Assembly (NCBI GenBank): GCA_021775735.1
Contig: JAJFHG010000005.1
Location: forward strand, 1 to 64,000
DNA: 64,000 nt
DNA from: Hyphomicrobiaceae bacterium
Lineage (GTDB): Bacteria; Pseudomonadota; Alphaproteobacteria; Rhizobiales; Hyphomicrobiaceae
Direction: 5' to 3'
Position numbers and translations under genes: made by a program. This document shows positions 8,751-16,408 of the stretch, piece by piece (position 1 is the first letter of the stretch; every line of letters begins with the position of its first letter). Under the pieces are notes generated by a model. That model made no database searches. It was not told the origin of the DNA and saw nothing but the letters and a program-made list of their open reading frames with translations.

Positions 8751-9467
8751 ATGAGCACAGATATTGAATTTTACGTCGAGCGCCGCGAAGGCGACGAGTG
8801 GGTGTCGTGTGATACGTGGGACCGTAATCCAGATCCTGACGGCTTTTTGACGGGCGAAGATTTCATTGCGGCACCATGCTGGAACGACCGAGACTATGAC
8901 ATGTTTTCTATTCTGGCCGACGTCAGGAGCACCGGCGATTACACCAGCATCGCTCCGCTTCGCGGTCTACCTGACGACATGTCGATAATGTTATCGACGT
9001 ACGCGCACGAACGTGTTTCGGGCGGATACGGTCGTTCACCAAGCTGGCTGACCTTAGCGGAAATTCTGGCGTTTGACTGGGACCAACACGTCAAGCTGGA
9101 GGGCTATGCCCATGCAAGTCATTTACACGAATGGGTGCGTGCAGGCCGCCGGGAGGCAGGCATTCCGCCGCCCGATCTATTCGAATTAGCTGAGGTGAAA
9201 GAAAGATGGCCGGATCATTCGCTAATAAGCGAAAACGAGGTTCTCCTGCGAACCGAACCAATCGACAATCCTTACGAAACAACAGATGTTTCACGCGAGA
9301 TCCGGTTAAAGGGAGAAGTGGCGAGCGCATTAGAAAATTGCTTTGTCTATGTCTCTTGGAGCGTGACTTACCGCAGCCGAGCTGAAAACTTTTTCCGGTA
9401 TGCAGTGTCCGAGATGAAAAGGCACGGCGACCCAAAAGACGTACGGTGCGTATTCTGGTTTGATTAG
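8751..9467 (+). CDS. hypothetical protein of a phage/bacterial family
   Basis: A 238-residue acidic, Trp- and Tyr-rich soluble protein. The pattern MSTDIEFYVE near the start, NDRDYDMFSILADVR, LRGLPDD, and SWLTLAEILAFDWD resembles uncharacterised proteins found in phage genomes and scattered bacteria; no function is known to me. There is no signal peptide, membrane segment or catalytic motif. The Shine-Dalgarno is weak (GGGAG about 17 bases upstream). It stands alone, flanked by intergenic repeats, consistent with an accessory gene. Confidence 0.7.
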   Translation: MSTDIEFYVERREGDEWVSCDTWDRNPDPDGFLTGEDFIAAPCWNDRDYDMFSILADVRSTGDYTSIAPLRGLPDDMSIMLSTYAHERVSGGYGRSPSWLTLAEILAFDWDQHVKLEGYAHASHLHEWVRAGRREAGIPPPDLFELAEVKERWPDHSLISENEVLLRTEPIDNPYETTDVSREIRLKGEVASALENCFVYVSWSVTYRSRAENFFRYAVSEMKRHGDPKDVRCVFWFD

Positions 9468-9523
9468 CGGTCAAATTTCGTCAAATGAAAATCATCATGC
9501 CATCTTGAATGGCCCGGGTTCGA

Positions 9524-9604
9524 TGTCTGCTTTGGGTCATGTATGGACCAATTGAACACCACACCAACATGACAGCTAAGGGCCAAAAGCCGTCATTCAC
9601 AGCA
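9524..9604. repeat. dispersed intergenic repeat, copy 1
   Basis: It begins TCTGCTTTGGGTCATG and ends with GCTAAGGGCCA followed by GCCGTCATTC-type sequence. It matches the element at 11031-11107 in both halves and the first half of 12341-12368. It fills the gap between the phage-type hypothetical and the GDCCVxC gene. A similar 'TCCGCTTTGGGTCA' intergenic repeat is familiar from proteobacterial genomes. Confidence 0.55.
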
Positions 9605-9808
9605 TTCGTCGCCGACCTGAATTGGTGGACAAGGAACGGTGCCGTAAGTGCAAAAGACACAGCAGTCACCTTGTTTAGGGCGCAGCATCGTTCCGCAACC
9701 CTTGCACGGATAAAAGCCGACGCATGCATCCGTCGGCATAGTTTCCATTTCAGAATGCCCGCACTTCGGGCAAGTAATGACTGATCTAAGCTCAACCTTA
9801 TCACTCAT
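9593..9808 (-). CDS. GDCCVxC-domain small cysteine-rich protein
   Basis: A 71-residue protein. An N-terminal CPKCGH and a later CKGCG form a rubredoxin-like four-Cys site, followed by the signature GDCCVFCTYGTVPCPP and a C-terminal CCE. This is the GDCCVxC (seleno)protein family; here all positions are Cys and no in-frame TGA occurs. Family members are often found near mercury- or metal-handling genes. ATG at 9808 follows AGGCGG. It lies 11 bases downstream of a small membrane protein on the same strand, probably an operon. A metal-binding role is inferred. Confidence 0.85.
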   Translation of the reverse strand: MSDKVELRSVITCPKCGHSEMETMPTDACVGFYPCKGCGTMLRPKQGDCCVFCTYGTVPCPPIQVGDECCE

Positions 9809-9819
9809 CGCGTATCCGC

Positions 9820-10134
9820 CTAGTAGGTCCAAAGCACCTGCGAAACTGGCCTTTCCCATTGTGGCGCAGTGATTGCCAGTATAAGAGACCATGTCGCGAA
9901 TACCAAAAGCACTAAAGACGGACGCGAGCCGTGTCTTGTCAAATACCAGAACCACCCCCACGCTATGGCTACGCCAGCGAACACAAGAATAATCGCGCGA
10001 TACTTCACAAACGGGCCGAGCACTGCAAGCCAGGCGCCGCCAAGACCCAGGATCGAGAATACGATGAATTCTTCAATTTTTCGGACGAATTTGGCGGTTC
10101 CATTTTTCCTGTTCACCGTCTTTGTTTTGTCCAC
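9820..10134 (-). CDS. small membrane protein with three predicted helices
   Basis: Up to 104 residues. A basic N-terminus is followed by hydrophobic segments at about 24-43, 47-66 and 73-90. No family is recognised. The first possible start is a GTG at 10134 with no clear Shine-Dalgarno; a GTG six codons in is an alternative. The first 24 codons overlap, antisense, the signal-peptide region of the divergent Sel1 gene (start 10064), so either the true start is further in or the two genes overlap at their 5' ends. Tight coupling to the GDCCVxC gene supports it being real. Confidence 0.55.
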   Translation of the reverse strand: MDKTKTVNRKNGTAKFVRKIEEFIVFSILGLGGAWLAVLGPFVKYRAIILVFAGVAIAWGWFWYLTRHGSRPSLVLLVFATWSLILAITAPQWERPVSQVLWTY

Positions 10135-10999
10135 GGTCCATTGTGGACACGTGTCTGCAGGGCCATTGGAAGATGGGCAAAAATCCTATCGGCAAGGTGA
10201 CTTTGCCAGCGCGCTGAAACTCCTGCGCCCATTGGCCAAGCAGGGAAACGAAGCCGCGCAGTTTGACCTTGGGAACATGTATGAAAGTGGTCAAGGTGTC
10301 CCGCAAGATCACATCGAAGCGGCGATTTGGTTTCGCAAGGCCGCTGATCAGGGTATGGCCTTGGCTCAAACCAAGTTAGGCACCTTGTATGCCAATGGTC
10401 GGGGTGGCGTTTCGCAAAGCTATGAGCAATCAGCGAAGTGGTTTCGCAAGGCCGCTGACCAAGGCTACGCCGACGCCCAACACAGCCTCGGTTTTTCCTA
10501 TAGCTATGCCGTGGGCGTGAAACGGGACCATGCGGAAGCGGCGAAATGGTATCGAAAATCAGCCGAGCAAGGCTACTCCATTGCACAGCTTGCCCTTGGG
10601 TTGAGTTACATGAGAGGCCACGGCGTGCCAAAGGACGCTGTTGAAGCTGCAAAATGGTTTCGTAGAGCCGCAGACCAGGGCATGGCCGCGGCCCAGTATA
10701 GACTAGGCCAAGCTTACGCCGTTGACTGGGGGAGGTTGCAGGACCTGACACAGGCCGCGAGGTGGTATCACAAGGCTGCTGACCAGGGTCATTCTGATGC
10801 CCAATATTGCCTCGGGGGTATGTACGCCAACGGCGATGGCATAGACCAAGACTATGCGCAAGCTTACATGTGGTTCAGTCTCGCAGCGTCAAAGTTCCAC
10901 GACAAGGCCCCCGTAGAGCGCGACGCCATTGCTACCAAAATGACGGCAGCCCAATTAGCTACAGCGCAGAAATTGGTACGAGAGTGGAAAGCTAAGTGA
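10064..10999 (+). CDS. secreted Sel1-repeat protein
   Basis: A 311-residue protein. ATG at 10064 opens a signal peptide (NSSIFRTNLAVPFFLFTVFVL, cleaved about residue 33). After that come a TPR-like unit (QGDFASALKLL) and six Sel1-like repeats with the pattern A-A-x-W-[FY]-R-K-A-A-[DE]-Q-G. It is probably a periplasmic or envelope-associated scaffold. The 5' end overlaps a divergent membrane-protein gene. No terminator is visible; a dispersed intergenic repeat begins 31 bases after the stop. Confidence 0.88.
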   Translation: MNSSIFRTNLAVPFFLFTVFVLSTVHCGHVSAGPLEDGQKSYRQGDFASALKLLRPLAKQGNEAAQFDLGNMYESGQGVPQDHIEAAIWFRKAADQGMALAQTKLGTLYANGRGGVSQSYEQSAKWFRKAADQGYADAQHSLGFSYSYAVGVKRDHAEAAKWYRKSAEQGYSIAQLALGLSYMRGHGVPKDAVEAAKWFRRAADQGMAAAQYRLGQAYAVDWGRLQDLTQAARWYHKAADQGHSDAQYCLGGMYANGDGIDQDYAQAYMWFSLAASKFHDKAPVERDAIATKMTAAQLATAQKLVREWKAK

Positions 11000-11030
11000 A
11001 ACACTTAGCGCTCCAAATCGGCAGTCAACT

Positions 11031-11107
11031 TCTGCTTTGGGTCATGAGCGGACCCAACGCAAACATAGCGCCGTGTCTGCTAAGGGCCAGTTGCCGACAT
11101 TTGCAGC
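11031..11107. repeat. dispersed intergenic repeat, copy 2
   Basis: Two blocks match copy 1: TCTGCTTTGGGTCATG with a following GGACC, and GCTAAGGGCCA followed by GCCGACATT. It sits between the convergent Sel1 and YheT-like hydrolase genes and ends two bases before the latter's stop. Confidence 0.55.
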
Positions 11108-11108
11108 T

Positions 11109-12128
11109 TCAATATTGAGCCAATCTATCCTCAATGAACGTTTCGATGCGCAGGTCACACCAAGCTTGTCGTGACCCTCGACCATGAAAACCAACATGTC
11201 CGCCACCCCGTGTAAAACAAAGCTCTATGTTCTTTGGATGTGTTTTTTGAAGCTCTCTATATGGTTTGTCAGGAATCCAAGGGTCGTTATCGCCGTGAAT
11301 CAAGAGTGTTGGTGTTTTGACGTTTTCTAAATGCCTCATCCCGGCGGTTTTCGCGTAGTAGTCATCTGCATCTGAAAACCCGTTGAGCGGTGCAATCACA
11401 TCATTGTCAAACGCATAGATTGATCTTGCGCCGTTGATCAACGCTCGCTGATTGGCCTTATCCTGACGTGCTAATCCAAGGTAGTCATTCTTCATGCGTC
11501 GTAAAAGCCAATTATGGTATGGCCAATTTCTTGGGCGCATTAGTTGCTGTGCTGCTTGGTGAGGCACAATTGGGGCCGACACTGTCGCAGCGCCAATGAA
11601 CATGTTCGGGTCAGCAACTTGCGCCAAAAAGTTGATGAGAATATTGCCGCCAAGTGAATAGCCAACCGGAAAAATCCCGTCTCTTTTGAGCTCTGGATCG
11701 ATACCGGCAACAAGGTCGTTTACATCAGACGCCCGCCCTGCGTGATAATACTGGCTGCAAGACTTTCGTGACGATCCCGCGCCCCTCAAGTTTACGCGTA
11801 AGACGCGACGCCGCCTTTCGAGATGAAACTTTGAGGAGTTTCTCACATATGAACTGTCCGCACATCCCGTGAGGCCATGGATCAATATGATGAGCGGACC
11901 TCGCGCCTGCAATCGCGGCGTTTCAAGCACGGCTGTGAGCCTATCACCGGTGTCATCTGATGTTGGAAATTCCAATGCGCTTGGTTTTCCAGGCAACGGC
12001 CCCGCATCCGTTAAGAAGCGATTCCTCATTGTTTGAAGGTCACCGCCCCACCATGGAGCGCGTTCAGAAAATTCAGGGAAATCAATTGAGGGCGCGTTCA
12101 CAGACACCACGTCATCCAGGCACACCAT
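11109..12128 (-). CDS. YheT-like alpha/beta hydrolase
   Basis: A 339-residue cytoplasmic alpha/beta-hydrolase of the YheT/EMB8 family. Features are IILIHGLTG (oxyanion region), the nucleophile elbow GYSLGGN with Ser158, an acid residue in HGDNDPW near residue 285, and catalytic His311 in GGGHVGF. The N-terminal FPEFSERAPWWGGDLQT matches the family's lead-in. Substrates of this family are probably esters but are poorly defined. ATG at 12128 has AAGGGG three bases upstream. Neighbours give no pathway clue. Confidence 0.9.
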   Translation of the reverse strand: MVCLDDVVSVNAPSIDFPEFSERAPWWGGDLQTMRNRFLTDAGPLPGKPSALEFPTSDDTGDRLTAVLETPRLQARGPLIILIHGLTGCADSSYVRNSSKFHLERRRRVLRVNLRGAGSSRKSCSQYYHAGRASDVNDLVAGIDPELKRDGIFPVGYSLGGNILINFLAQVADPNMFIGAATVSAPIVPHQAAQQLMRPRNWPYHNWLLRRMKNDYLGLARQDKANQRALINGARSIYAFDNDVIAPLNGFSDADDYYAKTAGMRHLENVKTPTLLIHGDNDPWIPDKPYRELQKTHPKNIELCFTRGGGHVGFHGRGSRQAWCDLRIETFIEDRLAQY

Positions 12129-12195
12129 GTGCCCCTTGAGTTAATCCGGCTATTTAGATCGTCTGACTGCTGTTCCACCGTGCAATCAAAACTCA

Positions 12196-12209
12196 ATAAA
12201 CTAGTTTAT
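12196..12209. promoter_or_regulatory. 14-bp perfect palindrome upstream of the YheT-like hydrolase
   Basis: ATAAACTAGTTTAT is self-complementary and lies 68 bases upstream of the hydrolase start, in a 597-base gene-free stretch. Its half-sites TAAACT/AGTTTA recur at 8426-8439. Candidate operator for a dimeric repressor; no regulator gene is adjacent. Confidence 0.35.
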
Positions 12210-12340
12210 GCGCGGCACGCCACCGTTATCATTACCATGGGGTCTTAGCAGACCATAAGCGTTACAGAGACCCTTAAATTTGCATTTGGAAAAACGCGGA
12301 CGTCGGATAAATCCCTCAGATTAATCGGTGCGCGCAGTCA

Positions 12341-12368
12341 ATGTCCGCTTTGAGTCAGAGGCGGACAT
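12341..12368. repeat. dispersed intergenic repeat, copy 3 (first half)
   Basis: ATGTCCGC and GCGGACAT flank a 12-base centre (TTTGAGTCAGAG), giving an 8-bp-arm inverted repeat that corresponds to the first half of the elements at 9524 and 11031. This copy has the most symmetrical arms, suggesting the ancestral unit was palindromic. Confidence 0.5.
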
Positions 12369-12532
12369 CGGCCTACTCTTGACCTTCGTCAATTGCGTCC
12401 AGTGATCAAAAGACGATACATCCGCATTGGAGTTGATCACCAACTAGTAGGAGCCAGATCTGTCCCGGAGATGTTATTCTGCTGTTGGAGTAATTTCTCA
12501 GCAACTGGGCGTGTACCCGCTGGCGGGTTCGG

Positions 12533-12569
12533 GTAACCATTAGCGGCTCCCGGCAAACGGTTACTTTTT
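12533..12569. terminator. possible hairpin with T-run in gene-free stretch
   Basis: GTAACC (12533-12538) pairs with GGTTAC (12559-12564) and is followed by TTTTT. The 20-base loop is long, so it may be chance. No gene upstream on the plus strand obviously needs it. Confidence 0.2.
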
Positions 12570-12725
12570 CAGGCGCTGCGGGCCGGGGCCGGCTAAGCCT
12601 TCGCAAACGATAGCCTCGTGCGGTGTGAGAGTGGGAGCAAGAGCGAGCAGGGCGACTGGCCTATAGATTTGCAACCCTGCTCACAAAGCTGGGAGGCACC
12701 GAAAAAAGCGAGGAGACCCCAAAAA

Positions 12726-13817
12726 ATGAGTTGGTCCATCAGGCTCGGATCTGCGTTCGGTACGGACGTCCGTGTCCATTTGACGTTTTTCTTTCTGCTG
12801 GCGTGGCTTGGGACGGCAGTGTGGTTGCAGACCGGCAAAGCAGCAGCAATCGATGCAATAATTTTCGTATGCTTGTTGTTCGCCTGCGTCGTTCTGCATG
12901 AGTTTGGTCACGTTTTAATGGCACGCCGCTATGGGATTGGAACGCGCGATATTACGCTGTGGCCGATTGGAGGGATCGCCTCGCTTGAGCGGATGCCGGA
13001 AAAGCCGTCTGAGGAGATCGCGGTGGCGCTGGCTGGGCCGGCTGTGAATATTGCGTTGGCGGTTATCTTAATTGTTGTCTTCGGGGCACCGTTTGATCTG
13101 ACGGACGTGCGCATTTACGGTGAGGACCGGGGCAGCCTTCTGGGCCGGCTGGCAACGGTGAATGTCATACTTGCTGTGTTTAATCTCATTCCGGCCTTTC
13201 CGATGGACGGCGGGCGGGTTCTGCGCGCAGCCCTCGGACATGCCATGAGTTATGTTCGCGCCACACGTATCGCCGCCCGGGTCGGACAAACCTTCGCGAT
13301 TTTCCTGGCTTTTCTCGGACTTCTCGGAAATCCGTTTCTCGTCCTGATTGGAATTTTCGTTTATCTGGCGGCGAGCGGTGAGGCCTTAAGTGTCAGCATG
13401 CGCGACACCGCGCGTGGGCACCGTGTCAGGGACGCGATGATTTCACGTTTTGAATCGCTTGGCACGCAATCCAGCATTTCCGATGCTGCTGACCTTCTCT
13501 TAAAGACAACTCAGCAGGAATTTCCTGTCGTCGATGACCAGAAGCATCTGCGTGGTTTTTTGACCCGGGCACAGTTGATCAAAACACTTGGTGCGCGCGG
13601 GGCGGCAACGCCGGTGCTTGAGGTCATGGACGCCGACATCCCGGTTCAATCGGTACGCAACAGCATGGAAAGCGTCGTGGAACTGCTTAAGGGTGGGAGT
13701 GTTCCTGCGGTGGGAATTATTGATGAGCAAAACCGCTTCATTGGCTACGTGACAACGGAAAATGTCACGGAAATGCTTTTGCTCTACGAAGCAGCCGGTA
13801 CGGGCGGCGCCAGGTAG
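12726..13817 (+). CDS. site-2 protease family (M50) zinc metalloprotease with CBS domains
   Basis: A 363-residue membrane protein. ATG at 12726 follows AGGAG with a 10-base spacer. The N-terminal half has about five to six helices, HEFGH at 58-62 in the second helix, and the second metal site FPMDGGR at about 159-165. Residues about 235-355 hold two CBS motifs (VRDAMISRFESLG, VLEVMDADIPVQSV), which in this subfamily bind nucleotides and tune the protease. It presumably cleaves a membrane-embedded substrate; which one is unknown. Lack of a PDZ domain separates it from RseP. Its composition looks more GC-rich than the genes on either side. Confidence 0.92.
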   Translation: MSWSIRLGSAFGTDVRVHLTFFFLLAWLGTAVWLQTGKAAAIDAIIFVCLLFACVVLHEFGHVLMARRYGIGTRDITLWPIGGIASLERMPEKPSEEIAVALAGPAVNIALAVILIVVFGAPFDLTDVRIYGEDRGSLLGRLATVNVILAVFNLIPAFPMDGGRVLRAALGHAMSYVRATRIAARVGQTFAIFLAFLGLLGNPFLVLIGIFVYLAASGEALSVSMRDTARGHRVRDAMISRFESLGTQSSISDAADLLLKTTQQEFPVVDDQKHLRGFLTRAQLIKTLGARGAATPVLEVMDADIPVQSVRNSMESVVELLKGGSVPAVGIIDEQNRFIGYVTTENVTEMLLLYEAAGTGGAR

Positions 13818-14218
13818 TCATGAAGCTGGCAAGTCATCGCGTACCTCAAAGTTGATTGGGCAAAGGGCGGCATTAGATATTCCAACAGTCAATGCAGCCC
13901 TCAGCGCAGGCCCTATGGCCCCCGAAACTCTACGTCAAAGTGGCACATGAAAATGGGGCTGGACACCCGCCTGTCGGAAATGTGGGGACAGTCTGGGTCG
14001 TCGGTGGACATGTGCCCTCCAACGCGGAACTTAGGCGAACAGACTAAGCCCTCGACAATATTTGTGCGGCTCGATGATCAAGTAAATCTGACCCGGTGTT
14101 TCCGGATTTGCGCTCGTCGCATATGGTCCCGGTGGCAATTTGGACTGATCGCGTATTGGCTCTTCAAGGATATGATCCGCTGCACAACTTTCTTGGACAA
14201 GCGCGAGGACATGAAGCA
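13818..14218 (+). other. 401-base stretch without a recognised gene
   Basis: Open frames here are short and have no recognisable protein motifs or good ribosome-binding sites apart from the one serving the guanido kinase at 14219. It presumably holds that gene's promoter. It looks as GC-rich as the two genes around it. Confidence 0.4.
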
Positions 14219-15319
14219 ATGACGGCAGATCTCATAGCGAAGATTGAAACACTGAAGGCAACCCGACCCAACAATATCGCGGTGCAGTGCTTCGATCCGG
14301 TCTATTTCGGGACGCTGTCCAATGCCCACAAGTCCCGTCTCCTGAAATGTCTGAACTCTGGCATCGAGAACCCCGACAGCGAGATGGGGTGCTATGCCTG
14401 CCAGCCGTCCGACTACGACGATTTCAAGCCGTTCTTCTCCAAAGTGTTGGCGCGTTACCACAAGGTTCCCGAAGGGGCCCGTCATACAAATGACTGGAGC
14501 CTTAAGGGTGTGGACGGGCTGCCTGAGGACGGCGTGCTTGACTTCGCGCGGCTGGGACTGCCCGCGCTATCGATGCGTGTGCGCACTGGGCGCAATCTCA
14601 AAGACTTCCCTCTGCCAGGCAGCATGACAAAGGACGATCGCATCCGCCTGGAAGAAAAGATGACGACGGCATTTAAGACCCTGATTGCGATGCCGGACTA
14701 CGGTGGACGTTACTACTCTCTGACGCCGGGCCACCCCTGCTTTATCGACGACGCGACGTATCAGGGCCTGGTGGATGCACACATCATGTTCAAGAACATG
14801 GACAGTGACCGCTTTCTGACCGCGGCCGGAATTGCCGCCGACTGGCCTTATGGCCGTGGCTGTTATGTCTCCGCCGACAAGGGATTCATTATTTGGGTGG
14901 GTGAGGAAGATCACCTGAGGATCATGTGCATGCAGCACGGTACGGTACTCAACGACGTGTTTGACCGGTTGAAATCCGCCCTTGATGTGGTCGAGAACAT
15001 TGAGGGTCTGGAGTTCGCCTATTCGGCGGATTACGGCGTCGTCACCTCTTGTCCAACGAACCTCGGCACAGGCATGCGTGCGTCAGTCCATATCGCGCTA
15101 CCAAAGCTAACGGCAGACGGAACCGACACCAGGGCAAAAGCGATTGCCAAGCCGCTGGGATTATCGGTGCGGGGGGTCGGCGGCGAGCACACGCCGATCG
15201 GTGCGGACGGAACGGTCGACATCTCACCGGCGGCAAGGTTCTGCATCACCGAGGCGGAAATCGTGACAGCCCTGTACAAGGGCATCGCGCTTCTCAATGC
15301 CAAGGAAAACCAAAGCTGA
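14219..15319 (+). CDS. ATP:guanido phosphotransferase (arginine-kinase-like)
   Basis: A 366-residue phosphagen kinase, close to the usual length of about 355-365. ATG at 14219 follows GAGGA with a 9-base spacer. The N-terminal helical domain (about 1-95) has the family sequence SGIENPDSEMGCYA. The catalytic domain carries YGRGCYVSADKGF, WVGEEDHLRI, the signature CPTNLGTGMRASVH with the reactive Cys278, and a flexible loop RGVGGEHT with the second catalytic Glu. The enzyme moves phosphate between ATP and a guanidino compound, most likely arginine, giving a phosphagen energy buffer. Such kinases are typical of animals and protists and patchy in bacteria, so horizontal acquisition is likely. Its composition appears more GC-rich than its downstream neighbours. 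Substrate is inferred. Confidence 0.93.
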   Translation: MTADLIAKIETLKATRPNNIAVQCFDPVYFGTLSNAHKSRLLKCLNSGIENPDSEMGCYACQPSDYDDFKPFFSKVLARYHKVPEGARHTNDWSLKGVDGLPEDGVLDFARLGLPALSMRVRTGRNLKDFPLPGSMTKDDRIRLEEKMTTAFKTLIAMPDYGGRYYSLTPGHPCFIDDATYQGLVDAHIMFKNMDSDRFLTAAGIAADWPYGRGCYVSADKGFIIWVGEEDHLRIMCMQHGTVLNDVFDRLKSALDVVENIEGLEFAYSADYGVVTSCPTNLGTGMRASVHIALPKLTADGTDTRAKAIAKPLGLSVRGVGGEHTPIGADGTVDISPAARFCITEAEIVTALYKGIALLNAKENQS

Positions 15320-15410
15320 GGAAAACCAAGCCGGAACGGCAGTTTGAACTGCGCCCGACTGTGACCTGCAAAGGGATCGGAAAGAGTCAATAGCCGCCGG
15401 CCTTGTTGCC

Positions 15411-16211
15411 TCACCCTGCTAGAATCAATTCGATTGCTTGGACGATGTCCCTGGACTTCTGGGCATTCAGCGCATCAGGGTGAGGCGTAGCAAATTTCCC
15501 AGAGTCGTTGTCAAAGTAGCGCCCGTTGGCCAATCCAAACTCCTCGGATAGAGCCGCTCGAACGAGAATGTCAGCGCCGATGCCAATATCGCCACCGTCG
15601 ATACCATAGGTCTCTTTTACCATCTTGCTGCCGAGCAACGAACCTGGGTTAACAGCGACGATGGGCGGACCTTTTTCAGCCAACGAACGCGCAAGGGCAA
15701 AAGACCACATGTTGAGCGCAAGTTTGCTCTGCGCGTAGGCTGCTTCGTGCGACAAACGGCTTTGTCCAGCAAACGCTTTAAGATCCACCGGTGATTGCGC
15801 CGCAGAGGACACATTGATCACACGCCCGCTCTTCTCGAGTAGTGGCAATAGTCGTTGAGTTAGAAGATAAGGCGCAATCGTGTTGACAACAAACCGTACA
15901 TCAAAACCATCCTCAGTGATCGTATTCTGCGTGCTGTAAATGCCGGCGTTATTGATGAGGGCGTCAAGTTTCGTGTGCTCTGCGGCCACGGCCTTGGCGA
16001 GCGCATCGACATCGCTCATCCGTGACAGGTCAGCAACGTAGGTTTCTATTCCATCGTTGTTCGCGAGCTTGGTAAGTTCTTTGGTGACGTTATCGAGTTT
16101 TTCTCGATTGCGGCCATGGATGAGAACATGATGACCTTGCTCGACCAATGTCCTTGCGGTTTCCAATCCGATTCCGTCAGTGGCGCCTGTAAGTAGAATT
16201 TTCTTTTTCAT
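15411..16211 (-). CDS. short-chain dehydrogenase/reductase
   Basis: A 266-residue classical-type SDR. It has a TGATDGIG cofactor motif near residues 8-15, DLSRMSDV, NNAGIYS at about 87-93, a catalytic Ser in INVSSAAQ and YAQSK containing the catalytic Tyr and Lys. The Asn-Arg after the second strand suggests NADP(H). The overall pattern resembles retinol-dehydrogenase/WWOX-like SDRs. Substrate unknown. The Shine-Dalgarno is weak. A possible dehydrogenase remnant lies immediately upstream on the same strand. Confidence 0.88.
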   Translation of the reverse strand: MKKKILLTGATDGIGLETARTLVEQGHHVLIHGRNREKLDNVTKELTKLANNDGIETYVADLSRMSDVDALAKAVAAEHTKLDALINNAGIYSTQNTITEDGFDVRFVVNTIAPYLLTQRLLPLLEKSGRVINVSSAAQSPVDLKAFAGQSRLSHEAAYAQSKLALNMWSFALARSLAEKGPPIVAVNPGSLLGSKMVKETYGIDGGDIGIGADILVRAALSEEFGLANGRYFDNDSGKFATPHPDALNAQKSRDIVQAIELILAG

Positions 16212-16377
16212 TTTGTACGTTGGTCCTGTTGCCGATGGCTTGCCCTAACTCGGATAGGCTGAATTGCATCTCATCAAGCAGCGGCTTCAGACCTCGTGCA
16301 TCAACAGCCTCACTGATCTTCTTAAGTATGGCACCGTGTTGTTCCTGCTTGAAGTCGTGCAGCATTGGGATCAGCAT
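16212..16377 (-). pseudogene. probable 3' remnant of a zinc-type alcohol dehydrogenase/quinone oxidoreductase
   Basis: Between the RND exporter and the SDR, the minus strand encodes HGAILKKISEAVDARGLKPLLDEMQF then SLSELGQA. This resembles the C-terminal end of medium-chain dehydrogenases, where I-x-x-x-V-[DE]-A-G-x-L-[KR]-P-[LV]-[LI]-D is followed by F-x-L-x-[ED]-[AL]-x-[EQ]-A and a last strand. The match ends there and no catalytic or cofactor domain is present upstream, which is occupied by another gene. The frame continues into the SDR start. A short genuine peptide cannot be excluded. Confidence 0.4.
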
Positions 16378-16408
16378 GCAGACGATGCGCAATAATATCA
16401 AACCGCCT

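Noticed and set aside
9593-9808. Selenocysteine in the GDCCVxC protein
   Set aside because: All positions of the motif are Cys codons and no in-frame TGA precedes the stop.
10073-10751. Antisense open frames across the Sel1 gene
   Set aside because: Shadow frames produced by the Sel1 repeat codon pattern; the encoded sequences are Pro/Arg-rich and unlike known proteins.
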